From: Epiperipatus broadwayi
Lineage: Eukaryota; Onychophora; Udeonychophora; Euonychophora; Peripatidae
DNA length: 64,000 bases
Assembly (NCBI GenBank): GCA_028023455.1
Contig: JAQFVV010012423.1
Span: 9,282,269 to 9,346,268, forward strand
Direction of reading: 5' to 3'
Shown: piece after piece, positions 1 through 12,118 of the stretch
Numbering within the stretch: the stretch's first letter is position 1
Layout: every line of letters begins with the position of its first letter
Notes under the pieces: model-generated
What the model saw: only the letters and a program-made list of their open reading frames with translations
Told to the model about the DNA's origin: nothing
The model's database searches: none
Translations under genes and position numbers: made by a program

Positions 1-925
1 GAGCTTTTCAACATGCATCAGCCACCATGAGGAGTTTATTAGCATTTTATCTACATATTGAAGATTAAGAAATGCCATGGTCTTTCTTCTCAGTTGTTTT
101 GGTAGCTCTTAATTGAAATGTCAGTTGAATTTTAAGACAGGATGAATGTGTGTGAATGACCTTTTTTTAAAATAGATGTTTATAATAACAGACAAAATCA
201 AATTATGGCCTTTATTCCCAAGAACTATAAAGTCATCAGCTAAGACAGTGATCAGCAGCCAAAGGCAGAAAGAGATAAGAATCCTCTGATTCTGAACCAT
301 GAAGGAAGATTTCATAAATTGGAAGAACTGTCTAATATTAAATAGGACATTGGAATTTATAAAGTTAGAAGAAAAGATGAAGAGTCAATTGATTTAAAAA
401 TTGGATATCTTTTACTATAAAGGCATAAATAATGGAAGTACAAGTGGGATGGGATTTATTATAAATAAGAAGTAAGAAATTGATATAAGTCGGGCAGAGT
501 TATACTAATTATTTAACTTAATGGAAGATTCCAAATCCAAATAGTTTTAGGTTTGTGCTCCAAGTTCTCATTGTGAAGAAATAATAGGATTTTTATATGA
601 ATGTACAAAAAGCTTTTAATTAACCAAATAATTGAAAATACTTTGAATATATTTGATTATGATGAGAGAAATAAGAAGAAACAGCCTTACAGAGTTTACA
701 GGAAACCACCACTGTATTTTATGAATTCTTTTTTTGAGAAAATGTAAAACAGAAACAAACATAAAAGGATCCAAATGACTTGACTACAGAAAAATGTACT
801 CAGCCTTACGGAGTTTACAGGAAACCACCATTGTATTTTATGAATTCTTTTTTTGAGAAAATGTGAAACAGAAACAAACATAAAAGGATCCAAATGACTT
901 GACTACAGAAAAATGTATTCATATA
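1..925 (+). mobile_element. RTE-clade LINE, decayed 5' part
   Basis: This stretch follows, base for base with many gaps, the 5' UTR and start of the endonuclease region of the better-preserved RTE LINE at about 19.0-19.9 kb. Shared stretches include the 'ccatggtctttcttctcag' segment (76-94 here, near 19111 there), the 'ttattccca' segment and the 'gaagttagaagaaaag' segment. It ends in the endonuclease part that encodes the 'MNSFFEK'-like stretch in the intact copy. No open frame survives: stops and frameshifts are frequent. It is therefore an old, 3'-truncated or deleted copy with no coding capacity. The left end lies outside the window or very close to its edge. Confidence 0.8.
682..919. repeat. 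119-bp tandem duplication inside the RTE relic
   Basis: Two units (682-800 and 801-919) are nearly identical, differing at a handful of positions. Each contains the RTE endonuclease fragment with the 'gaattctttttttgag' segment. The duplication happened after insertion of the LINE, because the other RTE copies in the window have this segment once. Confidence 0.9.
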
Positions 926-1979
926 TATGCAAAAATTTTGGTAAGCAAGAGTTCTATCTTATATTGTATTTATCCCATATTTTAATTTAGTTATAATAAT
1001 TTTGTTATGTAAAATTGAGCAAATAACATTTGAGCTATTAATATTATTTTTGCAAAAATATATCTTAAATTAAAACACCTTTCCTGTTCCATATTAGAGT
1101 TATTAATTTACATATTTTAATGATAAAGCTAATTTAATCTAAATTAGCAATTGAAAAAAATCTTTCTTGGAAATGCATTTTGATTACTATTCATTGAAAA
1201 TAATGTTTTGTTAAAATAATATGCAAATTTTGAATGAATATCTTGCAAACAATTATTTCATATATGTATTATTATAATTGGTTAAGTATTACAATGTTCC
1301 TAAATCCATCCACTTAATCTAATATTTCTCTATTTTGCTGATGGCAATGTAATTTCATATCTCTATGATTTCATAATCTTGGATCTTATGTTTTGTTGAC
1401 AGAATTCAATGAATTAGAAATATAATGTTGATCATATATATATATGCTTATTTATTAATGGCCTAAGTGATAAAACAGTAAGCCAGGGTGACTTGAGTTA
1501 TGGTGCCTTAAAAAAAAACTTATTATTTCTTGAAACAAAAGCTTGTTTAAATAGTTAAGAAGGTAAAATAAATTTTAGCCTAATTTTGTTTAGATTTCAG
1601 GAACAATTCTCAGAAGAATAGATACATTTTCTATTGTTACTATTTATAAAATCTGAATTATTTTCTTTTAGATAATTTGAAACCAAACTTTAGATTTAAG
1701 CTAACCATTATTTTTGCACTTATATAGTGAAAAAAAAGTCTAGTTAGTATATGAATTGGAGTAAGTCAATGCGAAGGAAGGCTTTATAGTGTAATCATTG
1801 CTTTGGTTAATTAACATAAATAGATGACCTTTATATAATTTGCTATACTAATCTGCAATCACATTTATAAATAAATTTTAAACAATATTGTTACATTTTC
1901 ATTTGTTACACTATACACAATCAGTTATATTAATTAAAAACAAAGCATTATAAATAATTCAAAAACACTATAATTTGAA
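926..1979. other. AT-rich intergenic stretch
   Basis: I see no open frame, RNA gene or recognisable repeat here. The part next to 1979 is the 3' flank of the mTERF gene. The hexamer AATAAA on the minus strand overlaps the last codons of that gene (around 1985-1992) and could serve as a polyadenylation signal. Confidence 0.5.
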
Positions 1980-3128
1980 TCATGAAATTTTATTCACAAA
2001 ATCATTGGGGAAATTATTTTTACACAAGTCATCTTTACTCTGCATTTTTATTTTATCTATAAATTTCAAATAATAAAATGATGAACAGTATAATACATAT
2101 AAATTATCAATTTTATATCCCAAAGAGGATATTTCAAAATATCTTTGTTTTATGATGACAGGATTGCTGCAAAAAATATAAAAACCTAATTGTATTTGAG
2201 AAGGTGTAAATCCATTTTCATAAAGAAAATCTAAAATTTCATTAATTATGATTAATGGTTTGGATATTAGTGAAGGTATTTTATTAAAAATATAATTCAC
2301 TTCATCTTCTGAACACTGCAATCTTTCAGCTAGGAAACTCGCTCGGTTTTTATGGTGGCCAAGAATATGTTTGTCTCGTGGAAACCCAGCAAGAACTATA
2401 TTTTTAAAATTTTTTGGCAAGCACAAAAACATCCATGGTTGAACAGAAATAATATTTATACTGTTTAATTGATGTAATCGATCATATAATAGATCTTTAC
2501 TAAGGCTAAGTTGTGTTAAATTATTATGAATTATTTCAAGAGATTGCCCAGATTTCTGAAGTAGTTCAACATGGGATTCAATGTGTTGTGGCACCATAGT
2601 AAGTAAAAAAGGATATTTTAAAATTAAATTATAAATTTCTTCTTCAGAACATTTCAAAGCTTTGGCTAAAAGGTTAAACTGCTGTGAAAAATCAAAAGAG
2701 TTTTTTTTACAATCATGAATAACTTTGTTTAAAACAAACGGTTTTAACTTTAACAAAAACAATTTACCAGAAAGTCCAATTTTGTTAAGCAGTTTTACAT
2801 TTTCAATAACAAAAGGTAATTTTAAACCCAACAGCCATGGATATTTACATAAGTCTTCCTTTGTAAGACCATTGGATAGCATAGTATTAATAATTCTAGT
2901 AAGAGTTTTGTTACTTTTAAATTTTAAATCTGACCGAATTTCTAAAATATTTAAAGCATCTTCCAAATTGCAATCTAACATAGACTGAAACAATTTAATA
3001 TGATTTAATCCATCTTTCCAAAATGTTTGTTTTTCTTTAGATAATTTTCTTGGTAATAAATTAAAGTGTTGAAACTTAATGCTGAAATTGAGAATATGTT
3101 TTCCAGAATATCGGCTTATAGCAATCAT
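1980..3128 (-). CDS. mTERF-family mitochondrial transcription termination factor-like protein
   Basis: This is an intact 382-residue reading frame in one exon, in a region where random frames are under 100 residues. The protein is built of repeated ~30-35-residue helical units with the mTERF pattern: a leucine-rich helix, an acidic/hydrophobic turn such as 'CSEEEI' (about residue 160) or 'CSEDEV' (about 275), then a 'P-x-L' step ('YPFLL', 'IPSLI'). The C-terminal part ('GFTPSQI' and following, about 310-330) continues the same array. mTERF proteins bind mitochondrial DNA or rRNA through this superhelix and act in transcription termination, initiation or ribosome assembly. The basic, hydroxylated N-terminus (ISRYSGKHI...) is compatible with a mitochondrial import signal. 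The length is close to the metazoan MTERF1/mTTF type (about 400 residues), but I cannot choose the subfamily with certainty. The start is the first ATG after a strong splice acceptor, so at least one non-coding or short upstream exon is likely. Confidence 0.85.
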   Translation of the reverse strand: MIAISRYSGKHILNFSIKFQHFNLLPRKLSKEKQTFWKDGLNHIKLFQSMLDCNLEDALNILEIRSDLKFKSNKTLTRIINTMLSNGLTKEDLCKYPWLLGLKLPFVIENVKLLNKIGLSGKLFLLKLKPFVLNKVIHDCKKNSFDFSQQFNLLAKALKCSEEEIYNLILKYPFLLTMVPQHIESHVELLQKSGQSLEIIHNNLTQLSLSKDLLYDRLHQLNSINIISVQPWMFLCLPKNFKNIVLAGFPRDKHILGHHKNRASFLAERLQCSEDEVNYIFNKIPSLISKPLIIINEILDFLYENGFTPSQIQLGFYIFCSNPVIIKQRYFEISSLGYKIDNLYVLYCSSFYYLKFIDKIKMQSKDDLCKNNFPNDFVNKIS

Positions 3129-3135
3129 TTCAATA

Positions 3136-3156
3136 CTAGAAAAAAAAAGAAAAAAT
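3136..3156 (-). other. Probable 3' splice site upstream of the mTERF start codon
   Basis: On the minus strand a run of T and C ends in CTAG seven bases before the ATG of the mTERF frame. This is a good metazoan acceptor (polypyrimidine tract plus AG) and suggests that an intron separates the 5' UTR from the coding exon. The matching donor and upstream exon were not found by eye. Confidence 0.55.
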
Positions 3157-6100
3157 TTAAATGTTGTAACTTAAAATAGCATTAATTATAACATTTGTTT
3201 CTAAAAAATTTAATTTTAAAATACATATTAATTGGTTATGATAACTAAAAATAAAAGGAGAAAAATTCAAGTGTAAAATCAAATCAATTAAATGATCAAT
3301 AAAAAAAAAATACTAATATCATACAGAAATTTTTATTATATTCATAAATAATATTACTAGGCCTATAATTTTTTAAGCAATCCATGATAGAAATTGAAAA
3401 TTGTATATTAAAAGAGAATTTGTAGTTTCATTATAGGCAATTTTAGCATGATTATTCAAAAATAAAAAAAGGACACATATTACACTAGTGTGAATTTCCT
3501 TTAGATTTCAAAAATTTACCACTACAGATCATTACATCACATTAATTTGGCTATTTTATAACAAATACAACTTGATGAATAATTGTTCTATTAAAAAAAA
3601 GTGGCAATAGAGGTTACAATAATTACATTTGTTTTACTAAAATATATATTCCAAAGTAGAAGACACTATCAAAAAAAGAATCTAATCATTATCAAATGAT
3701 GAGAAAATTAATTACAGGTAAGAATTGCAGTACTTTATTTCTTAAATTGTTTGCATGAAAACATAGAATAACTATGCAATAGAGTCCTATGATCAAAAGA
3801 TATACCTCATTATCATTGGTAATAGTTTGCCAGTACTTGTTACCCTCTTAAAACGATTTATTTCATCTCAATTTTAAATTTCATTATAAAAAGGAAATTC
3901 GAAAGATATATATTTATTCTGCTATATGCTAAAATTGTTTTAAAAAATTAAATCATTTGTTACAAATGAGCAATAATAATAATAATAATAATAATAAAAT
4001 ATATTCTTTTTCAATAAGAAAGTATTAAAATATGTTGAAAATAATTTCCATTTGAGCAATGATATAGCAAAAAACAAACTAACTACAGAACAAGTTTTAA
4101 CATATATTTCACTTAAAAATTTCCAAGCATAATATCAAACTAAATATTTGAATATAATATGCAGTAAGCTTCTGCACTTTACATCTTTAATATTACAAAA
4201 GTAGGCACACTTCATAGTGAAATAAAAACTTATTACTCTATGATGAATCTCTAAACACAAAATTATTTTAAGGTAAAAACTAGCAATGATAAATATGGTC
4301 TATCTTAATGTACTGACACTATTTACAAGTACTGAAAATAGGAAGCCCACATACATATATTACTAAATTCCCATGTTGAAATACAGCTTTTTTATCTATA
4401 AAAAATTCCATTTTATTCATAATAGTTACCACATTTGTAGCACCATTATAAGCTAAAATAAACATAAATTCCAGATATGTTTAAATTAAGTAGTAGGGGG
4501 GGGGTATCCAGACATGGTAATATTTAGATTTCTAGATATACCATTAATATTATTCATAATGATGTCAATTAATAGTTATTTGAATGTTTTTAACTAATTC
4601 CTATGAAATTAACTAAGTAATTACAGGTAAAATGAATATTTATGTCAAAAATAACAGGATAGTTCACATAAAAAAAAGTTGAAGCATAATTAATTTTATT
4701 GCTGTTAAAGGATTATGTAAAAATAGATTTAAATAGCCCAATGCAGGGCAAAGCTTCTTCAACATTCCTTCACAAAGAAATAATGGAGAATTATTCATTA
4801 TGATAGTCATGTATTAATTGAATAAGAGATTTGTAGGTTTTCTGTGTTATGCTATCTTTAGCTAAGAGTAGCTAATGATCATTTATTGATGAATAATTGG
4901 TTGACTACCTGTGGTGATTAAAATGGATTACCTGAAAAAAAATTTAAATTTGCATGAAATTCTCAAGTATCCAAAAGATTTTATTATTAGGATTTGAATT
5001 ATATAGGGTTTCTTACTGGAGAGTGTGAACTATTACAACATACACTTTATTCCCCTAAAATAAATCAATATCATTTATGATAAAGAAACACAAATAGATT
5101 AGTATTCTATAACAAGAAATTTTATTAACTTTAATTTTAAAAGTCCACTTCTAACTTTGATATATAGTACTCTTTTTGCATCTGCGAACTATGATTTCAA
5201 TCTTTGCTATTGATATAAAAATTTATGGATAGTAGCAAATCATGTTTTTAATGCATACATGCATGTAATAGATGTGTGTACACACACATATATGGTAAAA
5301 CCTTGTGTAACATGTATATAACTAAATGATTGTACATACTAAATATGCAGAATGAATTAAAAAATGAAAATGTAAAAAATTGAAGATTTTAATTTAATTT
5401 TTAATGCTATATTTAATATATTTTAAACCCTAGAAATATAATAGTTAATTATAAGTTGTTTAAAAATAACTGTTTTGTAGTTTACGAAAAATATATCAGT
5501 TAGTATTAATATTAAAAATAAAAGGAGGAAATTGGTTATATAAGAAGAATCTTAAGTGCTTACACAATAGATTGAGAAAGCAGATGAGTTAACAACTTCA
5601 GCTTTATATGGCTTCTAAAGAAATTGCCATTATGTAGCTCTTATTAGATAATAGAGTATCCATTTGGATATTTACTAAGATTTTCAATCACGTTACTTTC
5701 CATATATTTTATTGATATGCGTAGTTTAAGAATATTATCAAAAAATAGTAGTTGGTGAACTATATATAGCATGTATTAACAAGTAATGTTTAATTAGTTT
5801 TAAATCCAATAGGGAAATGGTATCACATAGTCATCATATTTACTGATTAGACAGACACATGTGTGAATGTAACTGACATTCAATCGGTATACATTTATTA
5901 GTAAATCACATTTTTATATAAAATTTGCATGTATACTAATTATATTAATGCTAACTTATAATATGTAATGTAAGGTCTAAGTACGTATGTTTTCAATACA
6001 TAAACACAATTTAAGCATATATAATTCTTTTTGTAATGATGTTAGAATTTTTTTCATCTTGATCCAAGTGAGAGCAATTAAGTTTTTTTTCTATTTACGA

Positions 6101-7310
6101 AAGAAATGCATTAGTTTAATCCCTTAAATTTATTTCATAAGATTTAAGCATTACTTTAGTAAAAAATTTTAAATAAGCACCTTTTTTATGTATGTGTCTA
6201 TGTTTAAGCAATAATGAGATCTGAATTTTTTATTCAACTTCTCATGGTATCTATCAATGGATCAAGTCAAATTTTTAATCAAAGGAATAAATTCACAAAC
6301 AAAATTAGATATTTAGATTATAAATACAAAAATAAAATAGCAATAAAATAATACAGAGAACTTTTCTGCAGATTTTAAAATCTGGCTACAAAAAGAAACA
6401 ATCTTTATGAATTCAAAAAAATCCTTGTAGTAAAAGAGTCATATTTAATAAGACTATGTTTTCTTAAATCTATTAGGTATACCCAAGCCCCAAGAAACAA
6501 GATGACAATATTCAAGATATACTGAACCATAACAGAATTCAGCAGCAAGAAAAATCAATTTATAGAGGTATCCATGAAAAAAAAAATCTTAAACGTAAGT
6601 CCAAAAAAATGACAAATAAATAAACTACAATATCTTATGAAGCTCTGCTAACTTATACTTGTGACTTATAATGTGATGATTTAATATCTAAAAATAATAA
6701 AAGACAAGATCAAAAGATTTTATAAAACTAATTTATTTTCAAAGAAAAAGATTTAACATAATCATTTATATTTTGACCAATAGACTTAGATGGAATTCAA
6801 TGATAAAACACTCTGAAAAAAGACTTCATCAAATATACAATAAACTCAGACTACCTATACATCTTGAGATATATTCACTATATGCTTGAGTATTTTTACT
6901 AAATATTTGCAAAAATTAAAAAAAAAAATCAAACCAAAAAAGAAAACTAATAAAATTAATAAATGAAAAAAAAAAAAAAGTTTACTAAATATCATGATAG
7001 AATTATATATTTTTCACTATATTTGACAATGCTACTTGCAAAAACAAATGGATAAAAATGCAAAATCAATAAAAAAGGAATATTTTGTTTAAGTTCTTGG
7101 AAAATATTTTTAATATTGAAAAAACAACAACAACAATGACTCACTTTCTCTATGATATTATTTTAGGTCGAACAGCATTAGACATTATTAAAAACTCAAA
7201 AAGTTCTATATAATATAGTGAAAAAACATATAATAAACTCCTTTAATTTGACAAAATTAATCATTTTTACAATAAAAATATTACAAAAAAGAATGAGATG
7301 AGTATCGTTC
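3157..7310. other. AT-rich intergenic stretch with short homopolymers
   Basis: No gene with family resemblance is visible apart from the exon-like segment at 6477-6567. A short AAT microsatellite lies at about 3968-3998, and many A-runs of 8-14 bases are present (for example near 6967). I see no long repeats or transposon domains. Confidence 0.5.
6477..6567 (+). other. Exon-like open segment, product uncertain
   Basis: A pyrimidine-rich acceptor ending in AG precedes 6477 and a GTATCC donor-like site follows 6567. The segment is noticeably richer in G+C than its surroundings and stays open in one frame, giving a polar, helix-prone peptide containing 'DDNIQDILNHNRIQQQEK'. The pattern reminds me faintly of the coiled region of SNARE proteins of the USE1 type, but that is only a resemblance. 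It could be a real exon of a spread-out gene, a retropseudogene fragment, or chance. No partner exon was found. Confidence 0.25.
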
Positions 7311-8030
7311 TGTTATGTATTGCATTGTAAATAAGGAATTTATAATATGTTAATAATATATATATATATCAGTAAGTTATAGAAAGTTTAAAAGGTTTTA
7401 GAGAGTAATGAAGATAAGAAAAGAGATAACAGTTCCAGTTTTATCTCCCCTCCCTCTGCGATGTAAACTCACAGACCTCAGAGTAATAGCAGTTCCTGTT
7501 TGGAACGCGGACCTCAGAGTGAATAGCGGTTCCACTTAAATACGGACCTGAAGGAAAATCAATACTATCCCAGACTCCCGTGCATTGCAGAGAAAAGCAG
7601 TATAAAAAGCCCAGTTAGACCAAGAGAAGTATCACAAGGTAATAGCAGAACTAGAAGACTGCATGCCAGATGAAGATAGACCTCGTGATCTAGTAAACTC
7701 TGCCACGAAGGTTCCAAGGCAGACCTAGGAACTTATACAAGTCATCCATACTTTATTATTATTTGTTGTAAGCCATGAGGTCAGATTTATGTAATCATAC
7801 TGTAACTATTATATTAGCTTGTTTGTAATCATAAGGCCAGTACTGAAATTCGTGTATTAAATTACTAGTAATTGTAAGGCCTCTTTATTAAAAGTATATG
7901 CAAACCATTATTATTTGTGTAAGCATAAATATATTAATGCTAGCTTGTTGACAATAAAAATTTGATGTAATTGTTAATTTATTAGTAGTTGCAATTATTT
8001 GGGTTTTTCTTCGCCCTGACTAAACAGTCA
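7311..8030 (+). repeat. Possible solo LTR or other promoter-bearing repeat
   Basis: A block of near-normal G+C content (about 7440-7740) stands out sharply. It carries direct repeats of a 'gacctcagagt' motif, a TATAAAAAG box at about 7602, and further downstream an AATAAA signal near 7960. The segment can be read as TG...CA from 7311 to 8025 or 8030. This U3-TATA-R-polyA order is that of an LTR. No partner LTR, primer site or clear target duplication is visible, so the boundaries are estimates and another repeat type is possible. Confidence 0.4.
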
Positions 8031-8360
8031 GAAAATGAGGAAAGGATATTGCAAGTTCAACATGCATTTTAATCCTTAACTTATAAACAAGAACCATATG
8101 ATTGTTCTGAAGACAATGAAAAAATCATTGAAATTGCTATAGAAAGTCAAATTCCGAATATTTTTTTCTTCTCTGATTTAATGATCAGAATTAAAAATCA
8201 AGATAAAGAAACAAACAAACGAAAAATTAGCCAAAAAAATCAAATAAATGAATCATCAAAAGAATATACATACTTCTTTACTTTTCTGATTGATAGAATG
8301 AACAAAACTGAAGAATTATTTCCAAATATAAAATGATACTTCAAATAATGAAAAACTTAT

Positions 8361-9340
8361 AAATACACATCACAAATAATATCTGTATATGTTCTGAAGC
8401 TTAACATAGAATAGGATTGTTAGAAATTGGTACTTTTGATTCTTGTAAAGCATGATTCATATATTTAGTATCTTGTAAATCATGATTCATATATTTTGGC
8501 AACAATTCTTTGTAGTCTCTGGAATCTTCAAAATAATTTGACATACATTTTAGCTACTTTTTTTTTCAATGTATTTATTAAATATTAATTTCTGATGAAA
8601 GTCAGTTTTCTGGAGAAAATATGGTGGGGGTGTATGTCTCCTTTAGTTAGTCTATTTATTTGTTAGCTTATTATATATATTAAAAAATAATATAGGATTT
8701 TGGAGAATGATGGATAGATATATTGTAAACAAATAATCTTAGAAAGAAAACAAAAAAATTATTTAATGAAATCATTAAAAAAGTAAGACAGTGAAAAAAG
8801 AAAAGTATAACCTAAAAATATATTCTTAAAATTATTAAAAATAACTCAATTATTTCAATACAATAAAATTATTTTAAAATGTTGTTTATATCATAGGAAA
8901 ATCAGAACAACACTTCATATTTGGCAATTGTCTAAGCTACAATGCAACACTTGAGCCCATATCTGACAATAATATGGCCACAGTTGATTATGCTACAGTC
9001 ATTTTCCAGAAGAATAATGCATAGGTCATCACTTTGCAGTATCTATGAGAGACCAGGCTCTTTTTGAATAACTAAATCTCCAATTCTCTAACCTACAGAG
9101 CATGTATTGGATCTTAATTGACAAAGCAATTTTATTCTCAAGCTCTCCTCAATGTCATAAAATTATGAGACCAAGAATCAGTAATACATTGTAAGTGACT
9201 GCATTGTCATTGTACATTATGATGGGATAAACATCACAAATAACATCTTTATATGTTCTAAAGCTTAACATAGATAGGATTGTTAGAAATCAGTATTTTG
9301 ACTCTTGTAAATCATGATTCATATATTTGGCAATTTAATT
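8361..9340. repeat. Pair of ~110-bp direct repeats around an 850-bp spacer
   Basis: The segments 8361-8505 and 9227-9335 share the series 'catcacaaataa', 'atatgttctgaagcttaacata' (with changes), 'ggattgttagaaat' and 'gattcatatatttggcaa'-like ends. The left copy also repeats its 'cttgtaaa(t/g)catgattcatatatttt' part in tandem (near 8443-8499). The spacer (about 8890-9200) is richer in G+C but has no long open frame. It may be a non-autonomous element or a duplication product; no family is recognised. Confidence 0.55.
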
Positions 9341-11851
9341 CTGTCAATGCAAAAATATTTAAATGACAAAAAATATAATATTAAAAAAACTTCTGACATA
9401 AAAAGTTTCAAAATCTATTGAAAGATCTATTATTTTTTATTACAGTTGCTATTATTATAAGGAATTGCATTTCGTATCATATGATGAGAATATGTAATTG
9501 TCAGATTGACTTACAAATACCACCAACTATTTGGTTAAAATAAATCCCTTGATAGTAGTATAAAAGTTAAGAAATTTTATAATTATCTTCCAAAGTTATT
9601 ATTTTATTTAATTTTTTTAAAAAAATCCATTATTATCAGTAACTACTATTTAAATTGCTTTCAACTGTGATAAGTAGAATTAATCAACATAAAAATTATG
9701 TAAAGAAAAAATCGAATTAAAAAAAAAAAGTTTATTCCTGTATATTTCTTAGCTATCCTTAAGGTTTTAATTAAATTTTTTAACCTTGAATATCCTTGTT
9801 TAAACATAATAAAAATTAAACATTGTCAAAAATGATAGATTATATGTTGATAAGGCCTCCTCAATTTTGTACATATAATCTCTGATGGACATAGAAATGG
9901 GACTAAAATTATAAATGATGATCAAATCTATTTCTAAAAATATTTATAATAATCATGTATCTGATAAATTTGGTTAAATTTAGTCTTAAATTTAGTGATC
10001 ACTGGAAGAAAATATTCCAGAATATGATCCCACATAATTTAATATTTAATGTTACTTAGCCAATTCTACTTATGGCCTCAATGTGTTGATTTATTTAAAA
10101 CATTAGATGTAATTTAACTGTTAAAAGTATGACCACTTTGCAGTGTGGACTTTTGACATCACTGAGCTCTTTGCCAAAGAGAAAAAAAAAATCCTAGAAG
10201 AATTAAAATCAAAAAGTATATAAATTTTATGCTCCTAACTCTCTATTCTATGGACAGATCATCTATGCCATTCCATATTTTAATAAAAATGCTATTACAT
10301 GGGTCATCTAGTTAACCTAACATGTGAAATGACTCCAAATCCACCATTTTTAATTTGGATAATATCCAAAAAATTGACTTGTTTGGAGTTGAAAAGATAA
10401 TTATTCTATAGTTTCCTATTGATTGTAAGACCATTTCCATTAATATAGTTGTGTTCGGCAAAGCCCCTGTGTTTTGCTGTAATTTTCTTTAAATATAATG
10501 ATTTTATAAAGTTAATCAATATTATATTGCTTATGACTTTTTTCAAAAATATGAGTTATAATTATTGCTATGCCTTCATCTTCTACTTTGAAATAAAACA
10601 ACTATGCAACAACTGTCATCTATGAATCAATGCAACATGCACTGAATGACAGTCTATCTACTTCAATCACCAACTTAGGATGATTCTGCATAGTGATTTC
10701 AAGTAACAGAGAATCTTCATTGTTCACGCTTGATTAATTCCATAAAAATTGCTTAAAGATCTAATTAATGAACAACAATAGTCAAATTCTCATACAAATA
10801 ATGTTTGAAGTACCATTACACAATAACAGCAATAATATTTACTTTTATATAAAATACACTTAATCAATATATGAATAGTAATATTATACTATACTGCACA
10901 TATATTTATTTAAGAACATAAAGATAAGAAATAAATAGAAAAAACTTACCATTTTTCAATTTCTTAATAATGGTGGATTTATAAAATTTTCTAAATAATT
11001 AGTAATGAATATTTGCCAATAAAGTATTTTCCTTAATAGCTTCCATTTTTTTTTAAAAAAATCATTGTACAAATATTATCAATCTTTTATTCTTAAAATT
11101 GAATAAAAAGTTTTTTTATTTCAAAATTTATTTTGTAATATAATCTTGTCTGCTAATCAAAAATTTATTTCATTAAATTTGTTCCAACTTTATTAACTTT
11201 AAAAAAAAAAAAAACAATATTATTTACAAAAAACAAGAGAAAGAAACATCTTGCTTTCCCTTTGTCATTTAGCAATTTGCTTTCAAATTTAAAACTACTT
11301 TAAAATTTTTTCAGCACTATATCCTTCAGCAAATGAAAGATATATTTTTTTAAATTTAAATTTATATTAAATTTTTATTTGCACTATGGTTTTTGTTATA
11401 CAATTTTAAATGTAGCTTTTCATTTAGACTATTACTATGTATTTTTTACCATATATTCTATTGGTGGTTTTCCATATAATATTATAGTGAGCATAATGTT
11501 TTTAAATGATTCTCACATATTTTTTTTTTTGTGTGAGAAAGTTTATTTTTTTAAACATATACAATGTGGAATGGTTTACTTTATAAATTTCCTGTCTATG
11601 AAGCAGAGAATCATGGTTGTATGAAAACATACAAAATGAAGATCTGAAGAGTGAGAAGCCCATAAATTAATTTGGAATTCTAATTCAAACAAGTATCAGA
11701 TATAACAGTAAATAAGAAAATAATGACTGAAATTCATTAGAACAATGAGCAAACAAAAAAAAAATTCTAGTTAAATATTTGAAAACTGACTGGTCCAACG
11801 CCTGTTATAAATGTTAATATTTCTTTACAATATTATCTCTCAAATCAAATA
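9341..11851. other. AT-rich intergenic stretch
   Basis: Nothing gene-like is supported here. A splice-donor-like ACTTAC on the plus strand at about 10945 (GTAAGT on minus) is isolated, without an open exon or acceptor. Confidence 0.5.
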
Positions 11852-12118
11852 TTTTTTCATTAAACAATTTGATTTTAGCATTGTGTAGTGGCATGAACTT
11901 TAAAAAAATTTATTTTAGATTATTTGTTTTATATCAAACAGTACCTTTTACCAAATGCATTAAGCTTATTTTTTTTCTCATGTGTCATAGCAAAAAAAAA
12001 AAAATCTTAATGCATTTGGTAAAAGGTACTGTTTGATATAAAACAAATATTCTAAAATAAATTTTTTTAAAGTTCATGCCACCACACAATACTAAAATCA
12101 AACTGTTTAATGAAAAAA
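11852..12118. repeat. Hairpin (palindromic) element, arms ~113 bp
   Basis: The left arm 11852-11964 and right arm 12006-12118 are near-perfect reverse complements, with only a few differences (for example gtgtagtgg against the complement of ccaccacac). They are separated by a 41-bp T/A-rich loop. The outermost bases are a T-run and its matching A-run. There is no coding capacity. The structure is that of a foldback or MITE-like element, or a recent inverted duplication. A transcript would form one long stem. Confidence 0.85.

Noticed and set aside
2725-2988. 87-codon frame on + inside the mTERF gene
   Set aside because: Antisense shadow of the mTERF coding frame, without features.
10930-10990. 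Splice-donor-like GTAAGT on the minus strand after a possible ATG
   Set aside because: No acceptor, no supporting frame and average composition; not enough to call an exon.
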